64,000 nt of DNA from Pyrus communis (GCF_963583255.1 NC_084808.1:28352300-28416299), one strand, 5' to 3'; shown: positions 24,669 to 38,112, counted from the first letter of the stretch. Numbers and translations are program-made. The notes: generated by a model not told the origin, from the sequence alone.

Positions 24669-26514
24669 TCACCATTTTGTCGATTTACATTTCGCAGATA
24701 AACTACTTCCGTCAAAGTAGGACTGGAAGGTCTTCATCACTTCCTCGTACGTTGGCCTCTTGTAGTCCACTGCCTGTAATCATCAAACAACCCATATTTG
24801 ATCATGTCCGTGAAACATTATTGGAAAAGTAATTGAGTAGAACGATGATTTTTCATCGTACCTGCTCGATAACTTCTTCAGGGGTAGCCCATTTCCACTC
24901 TGCAAATTCTGGGTCAGCTGCCCCATTAGCTAAGTTGATCTCGCTCTCATTTTTGGTGAACCTCATAAGAAACCTGTCAATTGCACTAACTCGTTGTTAG
25001 GAAGCGGAAACTTTTGCGTCCTTATTTCCATCCATTCAGATACTCGTCCATACAGATTTGTAGCAACACATGAAGCACATTCTAACAACTGACAGATTAC
25101 ATCAAGCAAGTTCATATTTTAACCGAGAGAGGAGCATGATGACTGAACATTTACGTGGTTAGCAAGCTCAATATCGCAATTTATCAGTCATCGCAACAAA
25201 TACAAAGGTATTTCATGTACCAGAGTCACTACTACACATGCCAAGTATTCATAGGAACGCATCTGCAGTAAATTACTAGCAAAATGTTTCTCGACGGATA
25301 CTTCGAGAATGCAACAATACATATCTGGTGACTAACGAGGAAATAATCCTAGTATATCGATCAGACACGTTCAGACAGACAGGAAATAGAAGTTTTGGAA
25401 AACAAGTTGCAAAGCTTAGGAAGGCAGGACTTAAAATTCATGTTGTTTCAAGTTCGTCAAGTGTGTGCATGTGAAGGAATAAGGACATGCCATTTTTGTG
25501 CTTGCCCGTGCCATTCACCTCCCCATAGACGATTAACTTTGGTCTTCACGGCAGGTGGGAAGTCATAAGTTAGCCAATTCGGAACCTGTCAATATGCAAC
25601 CTCGTTAATCACGAGCGTGCAAAATTGACTGCAACATCAAGCTGCTCACCCAGCATAGTTATAAAACTCAGCCTAATTCTTGAGTTATGAACTCTAACCA
25701 AGCTATACAAACCTCAGCAATAATTTCAGCAGACTCTATCCCTGTCTCTTCTCGTAATTCCCTAATAGCTGCGTTTTTGGGTTCTTCGCCATCTTCGATA
25801 CCCCCCTGAGAAATGAGGATCCAAAAACAATTCACTTATCAATGTAAAGTATAAATTAACCATAAACCCTATGTGCTTAAAGAATAATCATCTTCAAGTT
25901 TCGACATTGGTTAAGAAGCGCCGGAGTCCATGGTTTGATTCCCCCCTCCTCCTCCTCCTCCTCCTCCTCCTCCTCCTCCCAATATCGTTTGTACATCAAC
26001 AAAAGAATATTGGTTATATATGAAGCTCTATCATGGTTGAAAAAGAAAGAGATCCGTTGAGTGCGGTTAGTGGTTACTACCTGAGGCATCTGCCATGCAC
26101 CCGGAACATTCAATCTTGATCCAACGAAAATCTGCAGTAAAATCTTCACCCGTTAAAATTTCCTTCCTCAAATATGTCTACTTCAAAATTTACAACCGCT
26201 CTTCTTCATCAAAAGATGGTTTAAACAAAGCGATATTTTAAACTACTCTAATCTACAACGGTGATTCAAACTCATATGCAACAGCAAGAACAACGGATTT
26301 GATTTACTGGGTGTTAACATGGTAACAACATTAGATCAAATCTAACCCATAAGCATACAAGACCCCACCAAAGAGTCGAAGAATAATTAAGTGGGTAATT
26401 AATTAAGTTAATTAAAGAGATTAAGAAGGGAAAAGAAGATTCGGGTACCAGATTATCGGAGTTAATGAGGCAAACGCCAACGTTGGGACGATAACCAGGC
26501 GGCAGATCGTCCAT
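24669..26514 (-). CDS. NUDT25: Nudix hydrolase 25-like, diadenosine tetraphosphate hydrolase/RppH type
   Basis: Nudix enzymes cleave nucleoside diphosphate-linked substrates; the plant NUDT25 type hydrolyses Ap4A-like dinucleotides and resembles bacterial RppH. Coding exons in transcript order: 26449-26514, 26081-26131, 25713-25805, 25491-25585, 24862-24973, 24669-24773; 173 aa, the usual family length. The protein opens with LPPGYRPNVGVCLIN. The Nudix box GX5EX7REUXEEXGU is complete across exon 3 (GGIEDGEEPKNAAIRELREE and on to TGI). Further family blocks are RLWGGEWHGQAQKW, EFAEWKWATPEEV and the C-terminal AVDYKRPTYEEV. There is no targeting peptide, so it is likely cytosolic. The intron after exon 4 starts with GC instead of GT; reading through or using the nearby GT breaks the frame. 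A CTC-rich microsatellite lies in intron 2. Confidence 0.94.
25903..25998 (+). repeat. SINE-like fragment with (CTC)n expansion
   Basis: In NUDT25 intron 2 the sequence TTGGTTAAG followed by GGTTTGATTCC resembles spaced pol III A- and B-box pieces of a tRNA-derived SINE. After it come an expanded (CTC)n run at about 25945-25979 and CAATATCGTTTGTA. A second copy with an unexpanded CCCCTCCTCAATATCGCTTGTA end lies near 46184-46262. SINE identity is inference. Confidence 0.4.
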
Positions 26515-29108
26515 TTTCCTCTGCTTCTTCTTCTTCCTTCTCTCTGCTCTGCGAATGATTGACCCTCAGAAAATCAGAAGCCCAATCCCAAGAAATAAAA
26601 AATAGTGGGGGTTTGGGTTTGTGGGAATTAGTGACGCTGGCCGTGACAAAATGATGAATCAGACTCTTTATCCTGCGCACCTCTCAAAAGCAACTTATAT
26701 GAAATAAATTCACAATCATGTAATAATATTATATCTTAATTCAATAATACATTAAGAAAAATTTTAAAATATATTAGATAAAAAACCCACGTGGGTTGTT
26801 CTCCACTTTTTTTCTCGAAAATTTTTTAATTGTGATCGAAACACAAAATAATATATCATGTATCGTTATATAAATAATAAAATATATGGGTTGAAAAATT
26901 AATAACTTAAAAATTTTTCTCCCAATCAAGCGTACTCTTCTACGTAACTCCCCTCACTTTCTTGCCATGATGGGCGTCTCACATGCATACAGTGTCTTTT
27001 TTCTTTTGTGTCTTAATATTTCTCATGAAATAAATAAGTTTGAAAAAAATTATGAAGTTTGACAACCAAGAATTCACATACGTCGACATGCAATCTAATA
27101 TTTTATAGGAAGCTTTGCATATAAATACAAGTAGTTTAAATTATTTCAAAGATATACAAAAGTTTAAAATTTCAACAAAACCTAGTTAAAAAACAAACAA
27201 ACTAAAATTTGAAAATTTCACACATGCCTATAATAGACATATTACTTAATCAAGCCAAAACTACAAATTGATGCATTTATAAACTTCAAATTGATTTTAG
27301 ATTCATAAAGATTAATTTATGCATTTCTTTAATATTAGTTTCACAATTCATGTTCTTCTGCAAGATGAATTTCACCAGTCACGCCTCTTTGCAAGATCAT
27401 TTTTATAGTAAGATCAATTTCAAAATTCTAGCACTTTTGCAATATCAATTTCAAAATTCCATCACTTCTACAAGATGAGTTTCAAAATTTTAGCACTTTT
27501 GCCATATCAGTTTAAAAATGTATGCATCCAACTAAAAAAAAAAAAAAATCAAACACTTAAAAAAAAATATTATAAAATTAAAAAATCTCAATTGTTCTCA
27601 TAAAAGAAAAAGAAACATTCATAAATCTAAGAAACAATACAAAGAAGAGGAGGAACGAGAGAAGTACGAATAAGAAGTAGGAGAGAGGTAGGAAGAAGAA
27701 CGAGGATGAGGGAGAGGTAGGAAGAAGAAGGAGAGAGAGAGAGAGAGAAGTAATGAAGACAAAAAGAAGTTAGAGAAGAATGAGGAGAAAGAGACCCATG
27801 TTTCAAACATAGAGACGTAAAATTATAAATGCAAAGATAATTAAAAAAAACAACCGTGACATCATGCCACATTCCTCTTTAATATAACTAAAAAACTTTG
27901 TCTTTCCCTAAAATATAGTCTTATAATTTGATTCTATGTGTAATTTCTTCTATTTTATATACGCTAAATTACTGTAACCATTTTAGGATATTTTGTATCA
28001 TTTTTGTCCTTGTAGATCAATTTTGTTTATTACTCACCCAATTCATTAAGTTGGATGAGTAATGTGAAAAAATATTTTACAAGGACTGAAATGAAATCTT
28101 GGCGAACTTCAAATGGGTAGAGCTCATGGTAGAGCTCATGGTAGGGAGTTGAGGGCGCGCACATAGGAACATGCCTTTGGTGGTCGAATGTGGCGCGTGA
28201 TGGTGACATGGGACTGAAAGTCAATGACCGAACATGCGCATAGAAAAAGATGAGCGTAAAAAGAGGCAGCGCTAAAAGACAAAGAGCCAACATAATAAAA
28301 GTGGCGAGAAAGGCCGTTGACTTCGGGTACCTGAGAGTCAGAAAGTGCATCTCTACTTTTTTCTTTTTTTTTTTTGGAAACTTTGCATCTCTACTTTACA
28401 TATCATCATTGTTACATTTCCATCGTTATCCTCTTGTCGACCGTAAAAAAAAAAAAATTATATGGAACGAGTATATTATATTTTACATTCTCAATCATTA
28501 AGTTTCTTGACGCTTAGCACTGTACATTGGATTTAGAATGTCATGAAAAAATAAACTCGTATTATGCAAGTTGATCGTATTTTGTACGTTTAGATAATAA
28601 CTAGAGTAAGACGAGTTTATTATCACTAGCAGAGAACACATACTTTGTGTGTGTGAACAATTTATCTTAATAAATACATATTTTTTTAATATTACATAAT
28701 TATTGTTTTGTCATTCTTATGTAAATATTGTGTATCAAAAGTGAGGGTAAAATTGGAAAAAAAAAAGAAAAAAAAAGAAGGTAAAATAGGAAAAATAGGG
28801 ATGTGATTGTCATTTTGTCAAAATGTACAAAATTACTATTTTGCCATCCTCATGTCAATATTGTGTATTCAAAAGTGAGAGCAAAATTGGAAAAAATGGG
28901 GGAAAAATTTGACAATGGCTCTTCTCTTAATAATAGCATAGATTATAACATCATGAGCTACCAACACAAATGATGTATAAGACTATTTTCACATGGGTTT
29001 TATTAATGACGGTTTAAAAACTCTCAACACATGACCTTGATAAGTGACCTGATATTTTACCGTGGCTATAAACTCTTGTAACTAAAGTCCCTCATGTGCG
29101 TATAGGGG
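26515..29108. other. Long AT-rich spacer, no gene seen
   Basis: The NUDT25 promoter should lie in the first few hundred bases. Beyond it the sequence is AT-rich with poly-A tracts (27534-27570) and a purine-rich GA block at 27640-27790. No ORF has a recognisable domain and no RNA gene was found. Confidence 0.5.
28699..28905. repeat. Imperfect direct duplication
   Basis: Two copies of a segment of about 65 bases (ATATTGTGTAT-CAAAAGTGAG-AAAATTGGAAAAAA) lie about 130 bases apart, at about 28700-28765 and 28832-28905. Confidence 0.6.
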
Positions 29109-29274
29109 GTAATGTTAGGGAAACCAAATTTGGAGACTAAATTTACAAACTAAACGACGTGTCACCAATAAGAATATACATGTTTATCAACATGTAAGTA
29201 ATAAACCAATCATGAACTTCCATGTCGTTTAATTTTCAAAATTTTATCTGCAAATTTAGTCTCCGTAACATTAC
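29109..29274. mobile_element. Small MITE-like inverted repeat
   Basis: Near-palindromic segment of about 165 bp. The left end has GTAATGTTA...GGAGACTAAATTT and the right end has AAATTTAGTCTCCGTAACATTAC. Inner arms also match (AACTAAACGACGTG against CATGTCGTTTAATT). The target duplication is not clear. Confidence 0.55.
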
Positions 29275-29629
29275 TTGCGTATATGACCTATTACCCAAAT
29301 TGTCTAGAATAGCATGTTTTGGACTATAAATACATCGCTTGAATAGAAAAGAGATCCATAGTTGTGAATACATGTCAAGTCACCATGACAAAAAGCTTTT
29401 AATTTAATCTACGAATTATAACATGGATATGACTGGACTTTCCTTATTGGATGCTGAAATAGTATTCGGCCCGGCTCATTTGGGACTGGACTTTCCTCAT
29501 CTGTTTTTGGGTTCTCATCTATGTGGCCTTTGGGCTCTTGTAGTTTTAAATCTCTAGTTTTTCTTTTCATGTAGACTTAGAATTTTTTGAAAATGAATTT
29601 GGTTTACGTGCCAACATTCTTTATCCTGA

Positions 29630-29825
29630 AAAGGAATCATTTCTAGATCCTTTACACTAAATTCATCAAATCAATTAATCCGGATCTTTGAAATTTGATT
29701 AAACGGCTAAAAACAGAAGGTTCTTTTAAAAATTATAATAACTTTAGCCGTTAGATTAAATTTCAAGGATTCAGATTGATTGATTGAGTGAATTTGGTGG
29801 AAAGGATTTGGATCCCTTCCCCTTT
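29630..29825. mobile_element. MITE-like inverted repeat
   Basis: About 190 bp with long imperfect inverted arms: the left side reads TTTGAAATTTGATTAAACGGCTAAA and its approximate complement occurs as TTAGCCGTTAGATTAAATTTCAAGG on the right. The outer ends carry matching GATCC/AAATTCA blocks. Confidence 0.5.
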
Positions 29826-30177
29826 ATCCATGTCAATCATATAAATTTAACTTCCATTATATTCGAACGAGGAAAATAAATTTAGAAATTTTAATGAAAT
29901 TTCTAAATATACATGTTTTCTTGTTTAGATTCATAACATAGGAATTTCGAATTTTCGCGTGGAAATTTTTTTGGAATTTGAGACTTTCAATTCTTAAGTT
30001 TAAATTTCATGTAAACAGGTCTAATTTCCAAATTTTCATGAGTGAGAGTTAAAAAAAAAAATTTCTGTATTCAAACTCCATTATTCTATTAAGTTAATTA
30101 ACAAGAAAATTTACAAATTCTAAAAAATAAAATTTCATCATTTATATTTCTCTCATTTTGAAATTCTTTAGTAATCT

Positions 30178-30600
30178 TAGGGGAGTAGTCAAACTAAGAT
30201 TTTAAAGGATTTCAAAGTATTTTAAAAGTGATAGATTTGATAGGATTTAAGAGGATTAGAGACTTCTACAAAATTCATATGGATTTTTAAAGAATTTGAA
30301 TGGATTGTGGTGGAAAGATTTGAAATCCTAGGGGGTGAGGTTGGATTCTTTTTAGTGTTGGTTATATATACTTTTGGCTCTCAAATCTCACAAAATCCAC
30401 AACTTATTGAAATCCTCCAAAATCTTAATTTTTTTAATACACTTAGATTTGGATGAATTTTAAAATCCTTTTAAAATCTTTTAATCGACTACACCTAGAT
30501 TTTAAAGGATTATAAAATCCTTTAATTGACTACACCTGGATTTGAATGGATTGTAAAATCCTTTAAAATCTTTTAATTGATTATACTAAAATTTTAAAGT
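30178..30600. repeat. AT-rich inverted/tandem repeat block
   Basis: GGGGAGTAGTCAAACTAAGATTTTAAAGG on the left is mirrored on the right by TTTTAAAATC...TTTAATCGACTACACCT. The right end motif is repeated two to three times (30478-30600). It looks like a MITE with reiterated ends. Confidence 0.45.
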
Positions 30601-31054
30601 CTTCTTAAATCCGAGTTTGGCTTAAATTTCCTCGTCCAAATATGCTTTTAAATAATATCTAACAAGTGGAATGGCTTCATTTGCTAAATCAGGGATGATT
30701 GATTGGGTTGGATAAAGATCGTTACAATGGCTTAAACCAAGAGTTAAAAAAGAGAGTTTGAATCTCGCTACCGACAACCTCGTTCCGGTTGGTAAATTTT
30801 GTTAAATTAAACGTTAAACTAACCAAAATTCCAACACAAAGAGATGAAACAGAAACAAGGCGGGACGAGGAAAAGAATAATAAAAGATTCTCTGTCTTTA
30901 ATTGGAGCAAAAGTTTCCTCTCTAGCAAACAATCTGGGAACAAAAAAAAGAAAAGAAAAGATTAGGTGCAGAGCTCGAATTGGTTGGGGATTTGCGATTT
31001 CTCCAGCGAATCCTCCACTTCCAGGAGTTCATCTTCTTCGTCGAGACCCCAGAA
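30601..31054 (+). promoter_or_regulatory. 5' flank of the double kinase gene
   Basis: The last few hundred bases before the ATG at 31055 should hold the promoter and leader, including a purine-rich segment at 30840-30965. No individual element was assigned with confidence. Confidence 0.35.
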
Positions 31055-34000
31055 ATGGACGAGGACGTCGTACAGCGAGTCTTCCAAGAAGGAGGCCGCG
31101 ACTACTTTCAGCAGCAACCCTCCACTTCCTCTTCCTCTTCCTCAATTCTCCAATCGCTTCCTCTCCATGTGGTATGGCAGTTCAGACTTTCACCTAGCAC
31201 TTGGCTTCTTTGTGCTTTGATTCGCAGTTCAGCATTTTTCCTTTTTTTTTTTTTTGCTTGTAATTTTGAATTGTTGGAGTGATTTTTTGCTTTGAAATTT
31301 TGGGTTTTCATGGAATTGGGATTCGTGTTTTGGAGCCGTAATTTTTGTTTCTACTGGTTAGGTGAGATTTTGGGCTTGTTTGGGTTCTCATTTGCTGCTT
31401 GCGGGTTCAATTCTTTAGGTTGTAGGAAATGAGAATTCTAGGAACTGACCTAAATCTGGAAATCGGGTTAAGATGCCATTACATATATACATTACTTGAA
31501 ACTATTCATTTCTGATATTATATGAGATGCCCTAATTACTGCTGTTGTTGAGATGGTGCAGTCTTTCGATCACGGATATTATTTGCTAGTAAAGTCTATC
31601 CAAGAACTTAGAGAGAAAAAAGAGGGCATTGTAACAGTTGGCATTGGTGGTCCAAGTGGTTCTGGTAAAACAAGGTTTGTATAGAGTTTTATGTAGGGAA
31701 AAAAGCATTCCTTCTCGTGTTTGTCGTGGTGTTAATTTTTATTTCCATCTTAATGTTTCCTGAAGCTTAGCAGAAAAGGTGGCATCTGTTATTGGTTGCA
31801 CTGTTGTGTCAATGGAGAACTATCGTGATGGATTTGATGAAGGGAATGATTTGGGTTCAATAGATTTTGATATGCTGGTCAGAAATCTTGAGGTTTGCAT
31901 CCACTTCTTTATGGCAATGTTCACATTACTTGATTATGTCTGTGAACTTAATAAGACAAGCGTACGCTGAAAACAGGATTTGACAAAGGGTGGGGATACA
32001 TTGATTCCAGTATTTGACTATCAACAAAAGAAACGTGTTGGTTCAAAAACAATAAAGAGTGCTTCATCTGGCGTGGTAAGTTTGTTTGGCCCTCAACCTG
32101 TATGATTTTCCTTTATTGCTAGGTTCTTATCCTCCCCTTGTCTGCAGGTAATAGTTGATGGTACCTATGCTTTGCATGCAAAGCTTCGCTCTTTGCTAGA
32201 TATTCGAGTTGCAGTGGTAAAATCTTCTTAATCCTATTTGGTTGGGTTGGGGCTTCTAGAATATCAGTTAACAGAAAATTGACATGACATTTAATATGTG
32301 TTTTTGGTATATCAGGTTGGTGGTGTTCATTTTAGCCTTCTGTCCAAAGTTCGATATGATATCGGAGATTCTTGTTCACTGGATTATCTTATTGACAGCA
32401 TTTTCCCATTGTTCAGGAAGCACATTGAACCAGACCTTCATCATGCACAGGTTGGTCTTTGACTGATCTTACCTTTGAAATTTCACTGTTAATTCTCAAT
32501 ATATAGCATTTATTTTGCAGATTAGGATTAACAACAGCTTTGTCTCATCATTTAGGGAGGCAATCTACAAGCTGAAATGCCGGAGTGAGGTCTGTATGTG
32601 CCTTAAATAATTTATTTCAATGGATATTGGGCCATTTAAATTTCTCTTTTGGCTATATGATTGGGTGATCTGATTAAAGCCTGAAAAGACCCTCCTTTCA
32701 GTGTTTAACATTTTTTGTATTATCTTAACTCCTTGACGACATTAACTTGCTGAGAGAAAATGGCTTTTTTTACCGGCCCACTTTTTTATCTTTTTGTTTG
32801 AGAAATAAACTGGCCCAATATTTTTAAGATGAATGCATATAGTGGAATCAAGTGAGTTTTTACTATGATACAGCCTATCAAATCATTTTAACTGTACTGT
32901 GTATGCGTGTGGGCAATAGTGTTGTCAATTACAGTGTTGTTTTTCCTTTAGCTTTTAGTGGTGCTCCATCTTATTTCTGGAAACTTTAGTTTGAGATAGG
33001 GTGTTATTCATCACCCTCATGCATTCATCAATAGGACTTACATTTCACATTTTCGTTACAGGCAGCAGAGGGGCATTTTGCTTATCCCTTTCAAGGAGGT
33101 GAACCTCAAATAGATAAGTGAGTCTGGGACTCTAGTGGATGATTGTTATATATATATATATATATATCTTGTCTATTTCTTTTGATGTTATAGAACTAAA
33201 GAAAAATAAATTGTTTTTATTCTTAAATTTTTGAATTCTACTGCAACTGAAGCTTTTGTACAATTTATTTTCCTTCAGTTTTATTGAGATGTATCTTAGG
33301 CCTCCTTCGGCGAGTGAAGAAGCACGGATAAATGATTGGATCAAGGTGCGTCAATCGGGTATAAGATATTATCTGTCACTGGGGGATCAGAGGATTGTTG
33401 ACAAAAATTTCATTATCAGGCCAAAAGCTGAGTTTGAGGTAAGAAGTGTTTTCATAGGTTTCGACTATAGTATAGACACTAGATAATACACAAAGCCACT
33501 GATCATCGGGATATACTTTAGGTTGGTTCCTCATCTATCTACATTCTGTTTTAGGGTTTATGGTTCTTATGCAAGCTTTCTGGTCAGTGACGAGCAAATA
33601 ATAGGGTTGTTCTTTGGGGATTTTAGATGAGATGTCTGTTTATATGTGAAATTTTGTAAAGGCTGACTCCTTGCATAATAGTACTGTAAAATTTCTAGAT
33701 GTTTAATAACTCTTATCTGTTTGCTCCTTTTAACATTGAAAGCAGGTTGGAAGGATGACCCTGGGCGGGTTACTGGCTTTGGGATATGTTGTGGTTGTGA
33801 GTTACAAACGAGCATCAAAATCAGTCGATAATGGCAATGTTTCCTTGTCACTTGAAACCATTGATACCCTTGGTGAGACCTTCATGGTGCTGAGGGGCAC
33901 AAATAGAAAAGTATGAACTTTGTATTTTTACTATAGTCGTTATAGCATTTTTTTGGTTTTGAAATGTAGGAAATATAGATTCTGGAACCTGAGATATTGG

Positions 34001-37000
34001 CTTGTCATTTGTTAACAACTAAACGTTCATTTGTTTCTTACTCTTGTGCAGACGGTTGGAACTGAAGCATTGAAGATGGGTATCACTGAGCCTTGGATCA
34101 CTAAATCATATCTAGAAATGATTCTTGAGAGCAAGGGTCGGAAGCTAGAAATAGCTCATCTTTTCATCGTTTTAATTCCAAGTTATTTTTGTATTTTTGG
34201 TCTTGAACCACACCTTTGGTGTTTAAACTAATTATTTCACTAAGACACGAGGGTTTGTATTGTTATTTATCTCTCTCTCTGCTGTGTATGTAACGTAGAT
34301 CATGTTTGTTCATGATGCAGGTGTACCTCGCCTTAATACACCACCCCTTTTGCCAAATACATCTATGGCCAGTAATCAGGACAAAACAATTGTTGCACCA
34401 AGACCAATTCGCGTTCCTCCAAACCTTGTTACTCGGCTTGAGGATCTATCTCAGCCATGGACTAGATCTCCAACAAAATCTAAGATGGAACCTATATTAG
34501 CAACATGGCATTTCATCTCATCTGATCCTTCCCAAGCCGAAAGCTCAACCATAGGTAAGATACTTTGACTTAGAGATATAAATCTTTCTTGGATGTGTTA
34601 CATCTCTTTGTGTTTCGACTTCTCTCATGAAGCAACCACAGATCCATCCTCTTTCAGGGATACCATGCAACTTGCTCCAATGCCTGACTCGTATGACTTG
34701 GATCGAGGATTGCTTCTTGCTGTGCAAGCAATACAGGTAAGGAGTGAAGTGAATAAGGAATTGTCTGAGAGATTTCCATGATGAAAACTCAAAAGTGTAT
34801 AAAAAAGACTAAACTTAGTAGTATGTTTTTGTTGGATTGTACCTTCATACATTATTCGTCTTTTGCAGGCATTGTTGGAGAATAAAGGGTTTCCAGTTAT
34901 AGTTGGAATTGGTAATACAGGCTTTATCTACTCTCACCGTCTCTCCTTTTTGTGTTTTTGCTTGTCACCGGTGTACCATTGTTCATGTTATGCTATTCCA
35001 TTCTGTAAACAGAATAATACAGTCCTAATTCATTTCAAGAACTGTTATTTCTCAGAACCTTTTACCATTCCAACTTGATTGAGCTTGAAGTACGTCCTTA
35101 TGTTGTCGCTGGTGTTGTCCTTCTAGGAGGTCCAAGTGGTTCTGGAAAAACTAGTTTGGCTCATAAATTGGCAAACATAGTAGGATGTGAAGTTGTTTCG
35201 CTTGAAAGCTATTATAAATCTGAACAAGTTAAGGATTTCAAGTATGATGACTTCAGCTCACTCGATATGTCTTTGCTTTCAAAAGTAAGGTTTGATGACT
35301 GGATATTTTTTTACTAGTTCTGTATTCTCTTTTTAGTACAACTCTGGGCCATATGGGAAGGCCAGTCAGATGATTGGTATAATTGTGCTAGACAATAAAT
35401 TGTTACCTCATGAAGAAACAGAAAGCATGCCTTGTTTTATATTAGTTTCTTCCATATGCCCATTATGTTTATGTTTTTTGAGTTACCATGCAAAGTTCAT
35501 CCCTTAGTAAGCCCTTAAGGTTGTTGAAGCCGTGACGGTCATATTTCCCTAATTTGTTTTTCCAGTTGCCAAATAACTGCCAATTTGATGGCTTATCCTT
35601 TTGAACTTTGCTGAATCACATCTTAACTTACAACTTATGATGACAACAATGAAAATATGATTTCATTGACTTCAAAATGCACAGCGCCAAATTTAGATAT
35701 ACTGTGTGCGCCTGGCTTTCTTGTTGCAGTACTTAGTAGTCTTACATTACCATTTGCAGAACATTGATGATATAAGGAATGGTCAAAGGACAAAAGTACC
35801 TGTATTTGATTTGGAAACTGGTGCTCGGAGTGGCTCTAAGGAACTTGAAGTTTCTGAAGACTGTGGAGTGGTCAGTTATCATACAGGCTTGACAGTACTC
35901 CCAGAATTTTGGCTTGTTCCATTGGGATAATATTTTATTGTTCTGTGTTTTCTTTTAAACAAATCTATTAGTTTATACTTTGTATTTTCTTTAACAGATT
36001 ATTTTTGAAGGAGTTTATGCTTTGCATCCAGATATCCGAAAATCACTTGACTTTTGGATTGCTGTTGTAAGTATAACCCCCACTGTACCGTTAGAACTTT
36101 GATATCTATGTATTCATTGGGTTTCTAAGTCAGTTTGAGCTGTTTATGAGAAAGACTGACCAGGAACTATCCATTGTTGTTTTTTGGTTAGGTTGGAGGT
36201 GTTCATTCACACCTCATTTCTAGAGTTCAAAGGGATAAAAGTAGAGTGGGGTGTTTTATGTCCCAGAATGAGATCATGATGACGGTGTTTCCAATGTTCC
36301 AGCAGTTCATTGAACCCCATCTTGTTCGTGCACACGTTAGGACTTTAACCTTATTAGAAAAGTAGTTCAATTGTCACCATGTGAAAGAACTTCTTTTACT
36401 GCTGATATTTGGTTGCAACTTTCGAGGGCTAAATCTGGTGTTTGTTTCTCCTTATCTTAATGCAGCTCAAAATTCGTAATGACTTTGATCCAGTGCTTTC
36501 CCCTGAGAGCTCATTGTTTGTATTGAAGAGTAACAAGCAAGTACGGGAATCATCTTGCTTCTGTCTTGATCCATAAAATTTGTTTTGCACCTAACATACT
36601 CTTAACTTTTTCCATTTACTTACAGGTGGCATACCAAGATATTTTAAAGATACTGGATCCTTCAAAGTTCTGCAGCTCCGTGCAGAATTTCATTGATATG
36701 TACTTAAAGCTTCCTGGACTTCCCACTAATGGGCAGTTAACAGAGGGTGACTGCATTAGGGTCAGAATATGTGAGGGCAGATTTGCATTGCTGATACGGG
36801 AGGTTTGTAATGTGTCCTATATATAGTTTGCTCTTTTTGTTAATAAATAAAGTGTTTTTTCTTTCCACCTACGGTATACACTTAATTCTTCTATTTTTCT
36901 TTTTCCCGAATTTGGTTTGGTTTAGCCTATAAGAGAAGGAAACTTCATCATCCAACCTAAAGTGGATTTTGATATTAGCATTAGCACAGTTGCGGGGCTT

Positions 37001-38112
37001 CTTAACCTTGGGTATCAAGCCGTAGCTTATATTGAAGCATCTGCATCTATCTACCAAGATGGAAAGGTCAGATCATATTCTATGAGATTTATCCTGTTTT
37101 TTTTTTTTTACATGTATACTTTCTGGATAGTACTTTGTTTGTGGTTGTAACATGTATATTTTTAGTTGGTGTTTAATTTAGAATTGGTTCTGATTGCCCC
37201 TTTAGATTTTGGTTGAGGTCGATCATCTACAAGATGCCCCAAACCCTTACTTGCAAATCAAGGGGGTTGATAAAGATGCTGTAGCAGCTGCAGCGTCAAT
37301 GCTTAAACTGGATGATTCATATACTACGAAGGTTTTTGCCTTTATTTACACTGCAAAGTTTCTGTTCTTGCATGGTTTCGAATTCAGAATTCTGGATGAA
37401 ACTTTTCTCCTTTTTCAGATTTGGTTAAATTTCATCTGACTTGGTAGTTGGCTTGTTTGTTGTAGAGCTATCTTCAAATAGTTCTGGAAAGATTGCCAGC
37501 ATTGGGAAGAGGCTCAGGTGGAATTCACACTCAGCAAGCCGCAAGGTTGCAGGAACTTGTGGAATTTATTCAATCTCAGGTATTTTGCTATCTAGTTAAT
37601 GGATGGCATCCCATTTAATTTTGGAATTTAGTTGAGAAAACTGTCACAACAAATACGGTTGATGTAACAACTGATGTCAAATGGTAGAAAAAAACCCGCA
37701 TGAATTGTGCTGACTTTTATGGACTTGGCAGGCATTGCGAATGAGAAATTATGGCATAAGCCAACGAGAGAAACTCAATTCTTATAATTTTGCATTTCTA
37801 ATGTTGGTGTAATGAACAGGGCAGCAGTTCAACTTCTGAATCCTCACCAATCAGGGAAGTTTCTCCGGTTGAAGGAGTTATCGAAGACATGCAGTCAAGG
37901 ATTAGAAGACTTGAGCGGTGGCATACAATCAATACGGTGCTTCCAATACCTTATTCCACACAAAGTTCAGCTGGAACTACTATTTGTCCATCTGTTGGAT
38001 AAAGAGGTGTTACTTGTGCTCATCCTTTCGTGTGCTTCTGTGACAGGTACTGTGGACATTTTTAATGTCTGCGCTCGTTGGTTACTCACTCTACGAAAGG
38101 AAGCGTCAATGA
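31055..38112 (+). CDS. P-loop uridine kinase/PRK-like protein with two kinase-CYTH modules and C-terminal membrane anchor
   Basis: Twenty-five coding exons join in phase to about 954 aa: 31055-31171, 31562-31674, 31766-31892, 31977-32075, 32148-32216, 32316-32450, 32521-32589, 33062-33117, 33279-33438, 33746-33910, 34052-34136, 34321-34554, 34642-34736, 34869-34911, 35127-35284, 35760-35870, 35998-36066, 36192-36335, 36466-36540, 36626-36802, 36926-37066, 37206-37331, 37466-37579, 37820-37936, 38047-38112. Two Walker A loops with identical core GGPSGSGKT occur, each followed by a matching series: a VVSMENY/VVSLESY block, [46 protein letters not shown], and then a CYTH-like domain (PKAEFE.../PKVDFD...). 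The tail [21 protein letters not shown] is a likely membrane anchor. From memory this is the At2g01460 type, a doubled relative of the plant TTM1/TTM2 triphosphate tunnel enzymes. The substrate is unknown: kinase, pyrophosphatase or both. Confidence 0.92.
33150..33168. repeat. (TA)n microsatellite
   Basis: A short TA run lies in the intron between coding exons 8 and 9 of the double kinase gene. Confidence 0.85.

Noticed and set aside
36192..36335. Apparent one-base deletion in the second kinase module
   Set aside because: A careful recount of the AAAA run shows a 144-base in-phase exon.
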